The notes beneath the pieces were generated by a model that saw only the letters and a program-made list of their open reading frames with translations, had not been told where the DNA came from and made no database searches. Below, piece by piece: positions 7,713-16,604 of a stretch of 64,000 nt of DNA. Source of the stretch: Lachnospiraceae bacterium C6A11 (GTDB lineage Bacteria > Bacillota > Clostridia > Lachnospirales > Lachnospiraceae); NCBI GenBank assembly GCA_000702245.1, contig JNKY01000016.1:163068-227067 (forward strand), given 5' to 3'. The translations under genes and the position numbers were made by a program. How positions within the stretch are numbered: position 1 is the stretch's first letter; each line of letters begins with the position of its first letter.

Positions 7713-10700
7713 CAGGATCAGAGTAAACAACATAAAATACAATTTCGGTACGCAGTATTACGATGATTTCACCATGAGAATGTATGGCAGAAATACCATC
7801 TACGATCTTGCAAACGGCGGCGGAAAATCAGTTCTTATGCTTCTCCTTATGCAGAATCTTATCCCGAACAGTACGCTTGATGACAAGCAGCCTATCGAGA
7901 AGCTTTTCAGGGAGGGCTGCAACAATACGACCATTCATTCGCTGATCGAGTGGAAGCTCGACAACGTAGGCGGTGCGGATGAGTATAAATACATGACCAC
8001 CGGTTTCTGTGCGAGAAAGGCAAGGGACAGGTCGGCCGAGGGTGTGGCTCAGGAGGCTGAAACAAGTTCCGACGGTGCGTCCGGCGTAGCTTCGATAGAG
8101 TATTTTAACTATTGCATATTTTATAATTCATACAACAAGAACGATATCATCAATCTTCCGCTTGTGAAGGATAAGGAGCATATATCTTATCAGGCACTCA
8201 GGAATTATCTGCTGGATCTTTCGCACAAGAATATCGAGCTGAAGGTACAGATATTTGATAAGAAGGGCGAATACCAGCGCTTCATCAGCGGTTACGGACT
8301 TCATGAAAGCCAGTGGGAGATAGTCAGAGGTATCAATAAGACAGAGGGCCACGTAAGAACCTATTTTGAGACGAATTACAAGACAACAAGGAAGGTCATC
8401 GAGGACCTCCTTATCGAAGAGATCATAGATAAGGCTTTTCTTGTCAGGACAAATAAGGACGAGGAAAGTAAGAACGGTATGGCGCGCCTGCTGATCAGCA
8501 TCAGGGACCAGCTGAAGAGCCTTGCCGAGAAGAAGAGAGATATAGCATCCTACGACCATCAGTCGGAGCTTATCAGACTGCTTTATGACAGAGTCAGATC
8601 CTTCGAAAGTATTTTCAGGGACAAGGACAGTATCGAGCAGTCGTTAGCTGATATCTATATCACGGTTAAGCAGGAGAATGAGGCAGCCGAGAAGGAGAGG
8701 GAGTCTCTCGAGGAGGCTATAGAGGATGCTTCAAAGGGAAAACAGAAGGTCACGGAGCAGCTTGAACAGCTGAAGATTTCTATCGATATGAACCTTCTGG
8801 ATGCACTCACGGAGAGCATCGCCGAGTGCAGTGCCAAGGTTGAGAAAAGCAGAGCGGTTTATAGCGAGGACGAGAGAAAGCTGACTCTTGCAGAGGCAGG
8901 AAATGAGTATCTGGAATATCTTGAAGAAAAGAAACGCCGCGATACCATCGAGGAAAAGATTAAGCTTCTGGATCAGTCAGCGGGAGGCGAAAGCGATACA
9001 GCATCACTTGCCGCAAATATCAAGAGGCATATCGACGCAGAACTTACTGCCATGGACAGCAGTATCAGAGCCGGTGAAGAGGCTCTTGCAAAGCTGGAGG
9101 AGGAGACTGCGCTTCACGAGAAGGAGCTTCTTGAGGCAAGGACAAATATAGCCGTAGCCGAGAGCGTGGAGGCATCAGCCGCCGCAAATACAGAGCTTAT
9201 CAGAAAACAGCTTTCCGAACTTCTTACCGAGCTTTCGGATAAGAGCCTTGAGGACTTTGCTGCAAAGCTGGGAAGACTCAGCAAGGAGAAGCTCTCGCTT
9301 GAAGAAGAGGAAAAGAAGCTTTCCGAAGAGAAGGACTCTGTCAGTGCTGATATAAGAGAGGCTGACGAGGAGCTTCGCGAAGGTCAGATAGATATGATGA
9401 GAGTTAAGCTGCGTCGTGAGGATGCAGAGCAGGAGAAGAAGCTTCTCACAGAGAATAGATCCAGACTTGAAACTCTCGCAAGGATATATCTCGGCGGTGA
9501 TGACAAGGATATTTCAAAGCTTGAGGAAACGGTATATGAGAAAGTAAAGAATCTTTCGGCCGACCTCAGAGGAAAGGAAAAGCGTCTTGCCGAGCTTTCA
9601 AACAGACTTAAGGATATCCAGGAGGGACGCCTTATCGAGACGACTGAAGGTGTCGAGAAGGTGATGGCGTACCTCAGGACAAGGCATAATATATTTGCAA
9701 TGTCCGGAATGGATTATATAGCATCACTCCCTGAGGATAAGAGAAGAGAGGCGCTGCAGCATGCGCCGGAGCTTCCTTACGGAGTGGTAACGGGCGATTT
9801 TGACAAGGTCAGACATGATCAGAATATAGGAGATATCGACACCGGCAGCGAAGTAGTGATCATCTACAACGAGGACGAGATCGAGGGCGGCGAGGTGATA
9901 GTTTCCGGAACCTCAATGATGCTCCTCCATAGGGACAGAGAGTTCTTCATCGATGAGAAGGTGAAGGAGAAGCTCGGTGCTGAGAAGCAGGCGGAGATTG
10001 ATATACTCAGTGACGAGATAAGATCCCTCAGGGATATGACAGATGTAGCTGAGGAGGACCTCGGTTTTATCAGAACCCTGACCGGAAAAAACATCCTCGG
10101 CTCAGATGAGGAGGCTGACAGACTTGCTTCAGAGGAGAATAGACTCATCCTCGCGAAGAGAGAGATTGAAGCACGTAAGGGTAAGAGCACAGAAAAGCTT
10201 GCTGAATTAGAGAAGGAGCTTATTGCACTTACAGATAAAAAGAAGACTCTGGACAGTGACATACTTATCCTTAAGAGAGGCCTCGAGCTTAGTACGCTTT
10301 CAGAGAATGATACGAAGAGAGCTGAGGAAGCCGCAAAGGACAGGCAGAGGCTTTCACGTATGCTGGAGAGCCTCGAGGAACAGAAGAGACAGTCTGTTTC
10401 GAAGGAGGCAGAGCTTCGTAGCAGGCTCGGCAGGGAGAAACAGGACAGAGCAGCTCTTCAGGACAAATGGAATAGTAAATACCTTCCTTACTACAGGGAG
10501 GGCGAATATAAGGAATCTAATGACAGCCTGAGATACCTGGAAGCTGCATTTGATGTAAGTGTCAGCAAATATGCCGATAAGAATAAGGAGCAGGAATCCC
10601 TGAGACAGTTTTCGGAGACTCTCCTTGGCAGTATGGACAGGATACTGAAAAATATAGCCAGAAAGGGTCAGGAGCTTCCGGAATACCTTAAGGCGGAGCA

Positions 10701-12135
10701 GCTTGCGGGAAGACTGTATTTTACAGATGAAGAGGCCACAGCGCTTCTCAGAAATAATGCCGAGGCAGACAGAAAGGCTCTTGCAGTCTCAGAGAAGGAG
10801 CTTGCCGATAAGAGAAGCGAATATGACAGACTTTCCGGCAGGATCGATTATGCAGCGAAGAATTACACCGATGCCTTCGGTGATTTCGAGAGACTTCCGG
10901 GGGACAGCAGTGCCCTCTTAGATATGCAGAAAACTCTTGAGCTGCAGCTTTCGGACATCAGGAAGAAATACGACGAGGACAGAAAGAAGCTTTCCGATTT
11001 TGATAAGAATAGGAGAGAGTCCGAGGACATCTTTAAGGATGTCAGCAGGATAGTTGAGAGAAATAATATCGATACATCAAAGGCCGTACCTGTTTCGAAG
11101 GAGGACCTCAGAGAGGAGGCCTTCGAGGATGTTCTTGTTCAATACGACAATATCCAGAAATCAATGGACAAGGCCAGACTTGAGCTTGTACGTCATAAGG
11201 GCAGGATATCAGAGAGCCTTTCGGATATGGGCGTTTCAGGACTTGCAACAGCTGTGAGAGAAGACGTTCAGATTCCGTCCAGCCTTGCGGACGCGGAGAA
11301 CCTTCTCCAGAGTCTCGGCAGTATGCTGGAGGTTATCGGAATAGAGAAGGACAGAGTAAGTAAGAGCCTTCAGGATATGGAGCTTCTTCATGACAGCTTC
11401 GTGGATCAGTGTCTGGACAGATGTCTTGATGTGAAGACAGAGCTCGAGATGCTTCCGGGTCTTTCAGAAATCATGCTGGACGGCGAGAAGATAGAGATGA
11501 TCAGGCTCAGCATCCCTTACGTGAAGGATGAGTTTATGCGCGAGCGTATGGCCGCCTACATAGACAGAGTAGTGGATGAAGCCGACAAGATAGACGATGA
11601 TGAGGGCAGACTGAAGCTGATAAGAAACAGCCTTTCAACCAAGAGGCTTTTCGGCGTCATCGTTACGGATATGAACAAGATCAAGCTCAGCCTCTACAAG
11701 CGTGAGAGGATCAAGGAGCAGAGCAGGTATCTGAAATACGAGGAGGCGGTCGGAAGTACCGGTCAGTCTCAGGGTATTTACATACAGTTCCTGATATCCA
11801 TCATCAACTATATTTCCGGCATGTATGCTCCGGAGAAGATAGGTGAGGGAACAAATACGATATTTATCGACAATCCTTTCGGAGCCGCCAAGGATATCTA
11901 TATCTGGGAGCCGATATTTGCCCTGCTTTCAGGAAACAGGGTTCAGCTTGTGGTTCCGGCAAGAGGAGCTTCTCCGGCGATAACAGGACGTTTTGATATC
12001 AATTACGTTCTGGGACAGCAGAAGCGTGGAGACAAGGAAGTTACAGTAGTGGTTAATTATGAAAGCAGGACGACCGAGGAAGAGCTTGAATATCATGAGC
12101 TTTCATATGAGCAGCAGACCTTCGAGTTTATTTAG
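7699..12135 (+). CDS. jetC: JetC-like SMC/MukB-type ATPase
   Basis: A 1478-residue SMC-like ATPase. I start it at ATG 7699 because GGAGG lies at 7686-7690 and the conserved MPVINRIRVNNIKY follows; a longer ATG at 7651 sits deep in the upstream gene. Walker A is NGGGKS at residues 39-44. Two long Glu/Lys-rich coiled-coil arms (about 330-640 and 780-1250) flank a compact hinge-like segment. Near the C-terminus are a signature-like GSTGQSQG (1352-1359) and a Walker B IFIDNPFG. There Asp1391 is followed by Asn1392, where most SMC/ABC ATPases have the catalytic Glu. No JetD-type Toprim nuclease gene is seen on either side. Confidence 0.8.
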   Translation: MPVINRIRVNNIKYNFGTQYYDDFTMRMYGRNTIYDLANGGGKSVLMLLLMQNLIPNSTLDDKQPIEKLFREGCNNTTIHSLIEWKLDNVGGADEYKYMTTGFCARKARDRSAEGVAQEAETSSDGASGVASIEYFNYCIFYNSYNKNDIINLPLVKDKEHISYQALRNYLLDLSHKNIELKVQIFDKKGEYQRFISGYGLHESQWEIVRGINKTEGHVRTYFETNYKTTRKVIEDLLIEEIIDKAFLVRTNKDEESKNGMARLLISIRDQLKSLAEKKRDIASYDHQSELIRLLYDRVRSFESIFRDKDSIEQSLADIYITVKQENEAAEKERESLEEAIEDASKGKQKVTEQLEQLKISIDMNLLDALTESIAECSAKVEKSRAVYSEDERKLTLAEAGNEYLEYLEEKKRRDTIEEKIKLLDQSAGGESDTASLAANIKRHIDAELTAMDSSIRAGEEALAKLEEETALHEKELLEARTNIAVAESVEASAAANTELIRKQLSELLTELSDKSLEDFAAKLGRLSKEKLSLEEEEKKLSEEKDSVSADIREADEELREGQIDMMRVKLRREDAEQEKKLLTENRSRLETLARIYLGGDDKDISKLEETVYEKVKNLSADLRGKEKRLAELSNRLKDIQEGRLIETTEGVEKVMAYLRTRHNIFAMSGMDYIASLPEDKRREALQHAPELPYGVVTGDFDKVRHDQNIGDIDTGSEVVIIYNEDEIEGGEVIVSGTSMMLLHRDREFFIDEKVKEKLGAEKQAEIDILSDEIRSLRDMTDVAEEDLGFIRTLTGKNILGSDEEADRLASEENRLILAKREIEARKGKSTEKLAELEKELIALTDKKKTLDSDILILKRGLELSTLSENDTKRAEEAAKDRQRLSRMLESLEEQKRQSVSKEAELRSRLGREKQDRAALQDKWNSKYLPYYREGEYKESNDSLRYLEAAFDVSVSKYADKNKEQESLRQFSETLLGSMDRILKNIARKGQELPEYLKAEQLAGRLYFTDEEATALLRNNAEADRKALAVSEKELADKRSEYDRLSGRIDYAAKNYTDAFGDFERLPGDSSALLDMQKTLELQLSDIRKKYDEDRKKLSDFDKNRRESEDIFKDVSRIVERNNIDTSKAVPVSKEDLREEAFEDVLVQYDNIQKSMDKARLELVRHKGRISESLSDMGVSGLATAVREDVQIPSSLADAENLLQSLGSMLEVIGIEKDRVSKSLQDMELLHDSFVDQCLDRCLDVKTELEMLPGLSEIMLDGEKIEMIRLSIPYVKDEFMRERMAAYIDRVVDEADKIDDDEGRLKLIRNSLSTKRLFGVIVTDMNKIKLSLYKRERIKEQSRYLKYEEAVGSTGQSQGIYIQFLISIINYISGMYAPEKIGEGTNTIFIDNPFGAAKDIYIWEPIFALLSGNRVQLVVPARGASPAITGRFDINYVLGQQKRGDKEVTVVVNYESRTTEEELEYHELSYEQQTFEFI

Positions 12136-12158
12136 CAATAAGAAAAGAGGGGTGTACT

Positions 12159-13034
12159 ATGCATTATGTTGAGGCGAAAACAGTGCTTACTCCGCAGAAC
12201 GGCTACAGTCCGTACCACGGAAGCATAGAGGACAGTATTTATTGTGAAGGACTCAGAAAACCTTACAACAAGAATGATTATTTCGATGTAGAGATCAAGA
12301 AGAATGCACCTGGACTTCTGGGCAATGCTCTGTCCAGGAAAAGGACGAGGGGCATGGTCATAGTCGGAAGTATGGTGGATCCCTACATGGATATTGAGAA
12401 GGATGAATGCATAATGCGTGACAGCCTGAATATCATCGCGCGCCACGATTTCGGCGTTTCGATAACAACCAGAAATACTCTTCTTCTCAGAGATATGGAT
12501 CTGCTCCAGGATATCAACAGGAACTCCAAGGTTATTATCAATGTGCCGTTCGAGACATTGTCGGACAGCATCTCCGGCAGGATATGCGTCGGCGCGTCGA
12601 CAGCTTCTGAGAGGATGGAGATGATCTGTGAGCTGATCAGAAGAAAGATAACGGTGACCATCATCCTGCAGCCGATGATACCATGCATCAATGATTATCC
12701 GGAGGAGATCTCGGCCATACTCAGCGAGATAAAGGATCTGGGGATATCCGGGATAGACAGTGGAAATATGCTTCTCACACTTCGCGGCGAGGTGGGTGAT
12801 CATTTCCACAGGAGTTATAAGGAACGCTTCCCTTCGGAATATGAGCAGTATCTTAAAAAATACGGCGATAAGGACACGGTGATCTCGGAGAATGCGGCAG
12901 CAATCGAGAAGCTGGTGGGAGATTTCACTAAAAAGCACGGCATAGCGAACGGAAAGGCTGAGATAGAGAGGCTGAACAGAAGCTATGAGAATAAAACAGA
13001 GGGTAAACAGATGAATATTTTCGATCTGATGTAA
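12159..13034 (+). CDS. Photoproduct-lyase-like radical-SAM fold protein with lost cluster cysteines
   Basis: A 291-residue homologue of the SPL/SplB-like radical-SAM family, seen in AKTVLTPQNG at the N-terminus, GSMVDPYMDIEKD, ITTRNTLLLRDMDLLQDI and the LQPMIPCIND stretch. In active relatives the N-terminus reads roughly NGMNxYRGCxHGCIYCDSRS. Here it reads SPYHGSIEDSIYC, so the CxxxCxxC motif is Ser22, Ser26, Cys29. Each change is one transversion (TGC to AGC, TGT to AGT). The rest of the frame is intact, arguing for a retained non-radical role. The C-terminus has QMNIF (284-288), like a sliding-clamp peptide. It starts 23 bp after the JetC-like gene, after AAGAGGGG, so it is probably in the same operon. 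Confidence 0.8.
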   Translation: MHYVEAKTVLTPQNGYSPYHGSIEDSIYCEGLRKPYNKNDYFDVEIKKNAPGLLGNALSRKRTRGMVIVGSMVDPYMDIEKDECIMRDSLNIIARHDFGVSITTRNTLLLRDMDLLQDINRNSKVIINVPFETLSDSISGRICVGASTASERMEMICELIRRKITVTIILQPMIPCINDYPEEISAILSEIKDLGISGIDSGNMLLTLRGEVGDHFHRSYKERFPSEYEQYLKKYGDKDTVISENAAAIEKLVGDFTKKHGIANGKAEIERLNRSYENKTEGKQMNIFDLM

Positions 13035-13039
13035 AATAT

Positions 13040-13068
13040 TTTACTTTTTATTTACCTTGCGATATTAT
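13040..13068 (+). promoter_or_regulatory. Predicted promoter for the 91-residue protein and malic enzyme
   Basis: TTTACT (13040-13045), a 17-bp spacer and TATTAT (13063-13068), directly after the stop of the radical-SAM-like gene. It marks the likely end of the Jet-like operon. Confidence 0.55.
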
Positions 13069-13109
13069 ATTATACCTAGGAACAGTTTTATGGATAGGAG
13101 GTTCAGCTT

Positions 13110-13385
13110 ATGTCATTTATGGATTCAGTCGGTTCAGTAGTTAAGACCGTTGGTGACAAGACAGGAACGGCTATTGAGGTCGGCAAGGTCAAGGCCAAGA
13201 TAAGTAACGAGAAATCAACCATAAGAGCCGATTTCGAGAAGATCGGACGCATAATGTATAAGAGATATAAGGCAGGAAACTGCGACGATGAAGAGCTTAA
13301 ATGTCTCTTCTCTGAAATTGATGTCAGCCGCGAGAATATCGACGGTTATGAAGAAGATATAAAAAGGATCAAGGTGGAGGACTAG
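13110..13385 (+). CDS. Small conserved-looking coiled-coil protein, unknown function
   Basis: A 91-residue soluble protein preceded by ATAGGAGGTTCAGCTT. The N-terminal 30 residues are amphipathic (FMDSVGSVVKTVGDKTG), followed by a charged coiled-coil-like part. This resembles small proteins that in Clostridia often carry a C-terminal zinc ribbon, but this one has only two scattered cysteines (GNCDDEELKC) and no ribbon. It ends 3 bp before malic enzyme, so the two are co-transcribed. I cannot assign a role. Confidence 0.65.
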   Translation: MSFMDSVGSVVKTVGDKTGTAIEVGKVKAKISNEKSTIRADFEKIGRIMYKRYKAGNCDDEELKCLFSEIDVSRENIDGYEEDIKRIKVED

Positions 13386-13388
13386 AAA

Positions 13389-14558
13389 ATGGACTTTAAT
13401 AAGCTTAGCTTAGAGATGCATGAAGAGAACAAAGGAAAGCTTGAGGTAGTATCAAAGGTAAGAGTTGAGACTAAGGATGACCTTTCAACAGCATATACTC
13501 CGGGTGTTGCGGAGCCATGCAGAAAGATCAACGAGAACCCTATGGACGCTTACAAGTACACCTGCAAGGCAAATACAATAGCTGTTGTTTCAGACGGTAC
13601 TGCAGTACTCGGTCTCGGTGATATCGGACCACTCGCAGCAATCCCTGTAATGGAGGGTAAGTCTATCCTCTTCAAGAGATTCGGAAACGTTGATGCATTT
13701 CCTATCTGCCTTGATACAAAGGACACAGATGAGATAGTAGAGACAGTTAAGAGGATCGCTCCTTCCTTCGGAGGCATCAACCTTGAGGATATTTCCGCAC
13801 CAAGATGCTTCGAGATCGAGGAGAGACTTAAGAAGGAGCTTGATATTCCAGTATTTCATGATGATCAGCACGGAACAGCTATCGTTGTTTCTGCAGGTAT
13901 CATGAATGCACTTAAGCTTGTCGGAAAGAAGATGGAGGAGGTTACTGCAGTTGTTAACGGTGCTGGTGCCGCAGGTATCTCTATCACAAAGCTTCTCCTT
14001 TCCTTCGGCCTTAAGGATGCCATCCTTGTTGACAGACAGGGTGCTATCTATGAGGGCAGAGACGGACTCAACCCTGCAAAGGAAGAAATAGCTAAGATAA
14101 CAAATAAGAATAAAGAGGCAGGCAGCCTTGCAGATGTTGTTAAGGGCAAGGATATCTTCCTTGGCGTTTCAGCACCTGGCGTACTTACAGCTGAGATGGT
14201 AAGCACAATGGCTAAGGATTCGATCATCTTCGCTATGGCTAATCCTACACCTGAGATCATGCCTGATGAGGCTAAGAAGGGTGGAGCTGCAGTTGTTGCA
14301 ACAGGCCGTTCTGATTTCCCTAACCAGATAAATAACGTTCTTGTATTCCCTGGTATCTTCAGAGGTGCCCTTGATGCAAGAGCTACAGGTATCACAGAAG
14401 AGATGAAGCGTGCAGCGGCAGTTGCCATCGCATCAATCGTTAAGGATGACGAGCTCTGTGCTGATTACATCATTCCTGATGCATTTAACCCTGAGGTTGC
14501 CAAGGTGGTTGCCAAGGCAGTTGCCGATGAGGCAGTAAGACTCGGAATCACAAAATAA
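13389..14558 (+). CDS. NAD(P)-dependent malic enzyme
   Basis: A 389-residue short-form bacterial malic enzyme that oxidatively decarboxylates malate to pyruvate. Visible are the N-terminal YTPGVAEPCRKI, TDGTAVLGLGDIG, the metal/substrate loop FHDDQHGTAIV and the dinucleotide-binding NGAGAAGISI at about residues 178-187, with MANPTPEIMPDEA later. It lacks the C-terminal phosphotransacetylase-like domain of MaeB. Codon use is highly biased, suggesting strong expression. With citrate synthase and ICDH in this window it may supply NAD(P)H and pyruvate. The cofactor cannot be settled by eye. Confidence 0.93.
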   Translation: MDFNKLSLEMHEENKGKLEVVSKVRVETKDDLSTAYTPGVAEPCRKINENPMDAYKYTCKANTIAVVSDGTAVLGLGDIGPLAAIPVMEGKSILFKRFGNVDAFPICLDTKDTDEIVETVKRIAPSFGGINLEDISAPRCFEIEERLKKELDIPVFHDDQHGTAIVVSAGIMNALKLVGKKMEEVTAVVNGAGAAGISITKLLLSFGLKDAILVDRQGAIYEGRDGLNPAKEEIAKITNKNKEAGSLADVVKGKDIFLGVSAPGVLTAEMVSTMAKDSIIFAMANPTPEIMPDEAKKGGAAVVATGRSDFPNQINNVLVFPGIFRGALDARATGITEEMKRAAAVAIASIVKDDELCADYIIPDAFNPEVAKVVAKAVADEAVRLGITK

Positions 14559-14615
14559 ATGAATGATCCCCTGTGGGGTCGTTTGAGAATGTACAAGACC
14601 GAGAAGAGAGGTTCT

Positions 14616-15548
14616 ATGGAGTATTTTGAAAAGATAAAACTCGTTGAAGAGAATGTTAATAAGGTCATAAAGGGCAAGGAGCATGTCGTAAAGAAGGTGC
14701 TCGCTGCGACTATCGCCGGCGGACACATCCTTATGGAAGACATCCCGGGAGTTGGAAAGACAACTCTTGCGACTGCATTTGCCAAGGCTCTTTCACTTGA
14801 TTATAAGAGAGTTCAGTTTACGCCTGACGTACTTCCGTCGGATATTCTCGGCTTCTCGATGTATAACAGTGCTACAAAGGAATTCGAATACAGACCGGGC
14901 TCGGTATTCTGTAACCTTTTCCTTGCGGACGAGATCAACAGAACAAGCCCGAAGACCCAGTCTGCCCTTCTCGAGGTTATGGAGGAGGGTCATGCGACAG
15001 TGGACGGTGTGACACGTGACCTGCCGGATCCTTTCATCGTAATCGCAACGGAGAATCCGTACGGCTCATCAGGAACACAGATGCTTCCGGAATCACAGCT
15101 CGACAGATTTATGGTATGCCTTTCTATGGGCTACCCTGCCCACAGCGATGCGGTTGAGATCCTTAAGGGCAACGCCCTCAGTCCGTTGAAGACAGTTCAG
15201 GCAGCCATGGACCTAAGTGAGCTGCTGGCACTTCGCAAGATGTCGAATGAGCTTTATATAAGAGATGAGATCTACGAATATATAGTAAATATAGTTGAAG
15301 AAACCAGAAGAAGCGATATGTTCTCTATGGGTGCAAGTCCGAGAGGTACTATAGCCTGCCTCAGAATGGCGAAGGCTATGGCGATAATCGACAACAGGGA
15401 CTTTGTGAATGCAAGGGATGTCCAGAGCGTTGTGAAGGATACTCTCGGCCACAGAGTTAAGCTCGGCCAGAGGGCGAGAGCTCAGGGGGTTTCCATGGAC
15501 ATGGCACTCGACAGACTTATCCAGTATATTCCTGCCCCAAGGAGTTAG
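14616..15548 (+). CDS. MoxR-family AAA+ ATPase
   Basis: A 310-residue MoxR ATPase, a chaperone-like AAA+ protein often needed to mature or activate partner complexes. Walker A is GVGKTTLA at about residues 46-53 and Walker B LFLADEINRTSPK lies near 105, followed by the sensor region TENPYGSSGTQMLPESQLDRF. I prefer ATG 14616 (MEYFEKI) with GAGAGG just upstream over ATG 14559, which abuts the previous stop and lacks a ribosome site. A small GC-rich hairpin (14565-14580) lies between. DUF58 and transglutaminase genes follow closely, the classic MoxR operon. Confidence 0.93.
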   Translation: MEYFEKIKLVEENVNKVIKGKEHVVKKVLAATIAGGHILMEDIPGVGKTTLATAFAKALSLDYKRVQFTPDVLPSDILGFSMYNSATKEFEYRPGSVFCNLFLADEINRTSPKTQSALLEVMEEGHATVDGVTRDLPDPFIVIATENPYGSSGTQMLPESQLDRFMVCLSMGYPAHSDAVEILKGNALSPLKTVQAAMDLSELLALRKMSNELYIRDEIYEYIVNIVEETRRSDMFSMGASPRGTIACLRMAKAMAIIDNRDFVNARDVQSVVKDTLGHRVKLGQRARAQGVSMDMALDRLIQYIPAPRS

Positions 15549-15550
15549 AT

Positions 15551-16591
15551 TTGAAAAACAGGATATATTTCGGAAGAATAATAATGTATATAGCGCTCGG
15601 GCTGGTAGTCTTTTTCTTCCATGATTTTCTGCACAGCCATTTTTATCTGATGCTGCTGCTTATCATGGTAATCTTACCGTTACCGGATATTCTGCTGTGC
15701 CTCTACGTGAGGCACAGTCTTTCCTGTAGCCTTGTGACCAGTGAACCGCGTGCTGAGAAATACACTCTCAGCTATGTGACGGTGAAGCTTAGGAACAAGG
15801 CATTTTTCCCTTCCCTCAGTGTCAGGGTCAATCTCACAGTTGAGAATAAATTCTATAATGAGAAGAGCAGTATAGTTCTGACGCTCCCTGCAAGGATAAG
15901 AAAAACTGAGGAGCTGCAGCTTCCTATAAAGCTCTCGAGATGTGGTCTGGTCGAATATTCCGTGGACAGTATCAGTGTCCTGGATATACTCGGCTTTGTT
16001 GAGTTTAAGAAGAAAAACGACTCAAAGGTCGAAATGAGTGTGCTTCCATACGGAAATACGTATATCAACAGAGATCTGACCGATATGAACAGAGGCCTCA
16101 CCGAGGCGGAGGAGACAAATAAGAGAGGCAACGATTTCTCTGATGTAAACGATGTCAGAGAATACATCCCGGGCGACAAGCTGATGAGCATACACTGGAA
16201 GCTTTCTGCCAAGAGGGATATCCTGATGGTCAAGGACAGAGTCAGTATGTCCGACCAGCAGATGGTAGTTCTGATGGAGCTTTCCGGTACGCCGGAGGAA
16301 CTTGAAGAGGTTGTGGCTCTTACCTACGGCATGATGAGAAATATGATAACGAGCAATCTGTTTATAAGATTCATGTGGTGGAGTGAATCAAGATATATGT
16401 TTGAGGAAAGACAGCTCATGAACAGGGACAATCTTTCCGACGCATTTAATGATGTATTTTATGAGAAGAGATACCCGGATCCGGAGAAGACGAGGGAGTA
16501 TATGAGAAGTATCAGGCCTGAGCTTAAGGCTTACATTGATGTTCTGCCGCGAAACGGTGAAGCGGTCTGCGAGGTTGTGGAACAGGATTAA
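15551..16591 (+). CDS. DUF58 domain membrane protein
   Basis: A 346-residue partner of MoxR. Two N-terminal membrane helices (about 9-28 and 31-50) are followed by a beta-rich segment, and the DUF58 signature (DVNDVREYIPGDKLMSIHWKLSAKR) lies around residues 196-222. It starts with TTG at 15551, 2 bp after the MoxR stop, with GGAG at 15541-15544. In this family the C-terminal half is vWA-like. It probably acts with the MoxR ATPase and the transglutaminase at the membrane. Confidence 0.9.
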   Translation: MKNRIYFGRIIMYIALGLVVFFFHDFLHSHFYLMLLLIMVILPLPDILLCLYVRHSLSCSLVTSEPRAEKYTLSYVTVKLRNKAFFPSLSVRVNLTVENKFYNEKSSIVLTLPARIRKTEELQLPIKLSRCGLVEYSVDSISVLDILGFVEFKKKNDSKVEMSVLPYGNTYINRDLTDMNRGLTEAEETNKRGNDFSDVNDVREYIPGDKLMSIHWKLSAKRDILMVKDRVSMSDQQMVVLMELSGTPEELEEVVALTYGMMRNMITSNLFIRFMWWSESRYMFEERQLMNRDNLSDAFNDVFYEKRYPDPEKTREYMRSIRPELKAYIDVLPRNGEAVCEVVEQD

Positions 16592-16604
16592 ATAAAGGTG
16601 CTTT

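Noticed and set aside
12132..12938. 268-residue minus-strand open frame opposite the radical-SAM-like gene
   Set aside because: The plus-strand protein shows family motifs and a ribosome site; the minus frame is random-looking, rich in His/Arg/Cys.
14559..14615. ATG 14559 as MoxR start
   Set aside because: There is no ribosome site, and MoxR homology begins at 14616.
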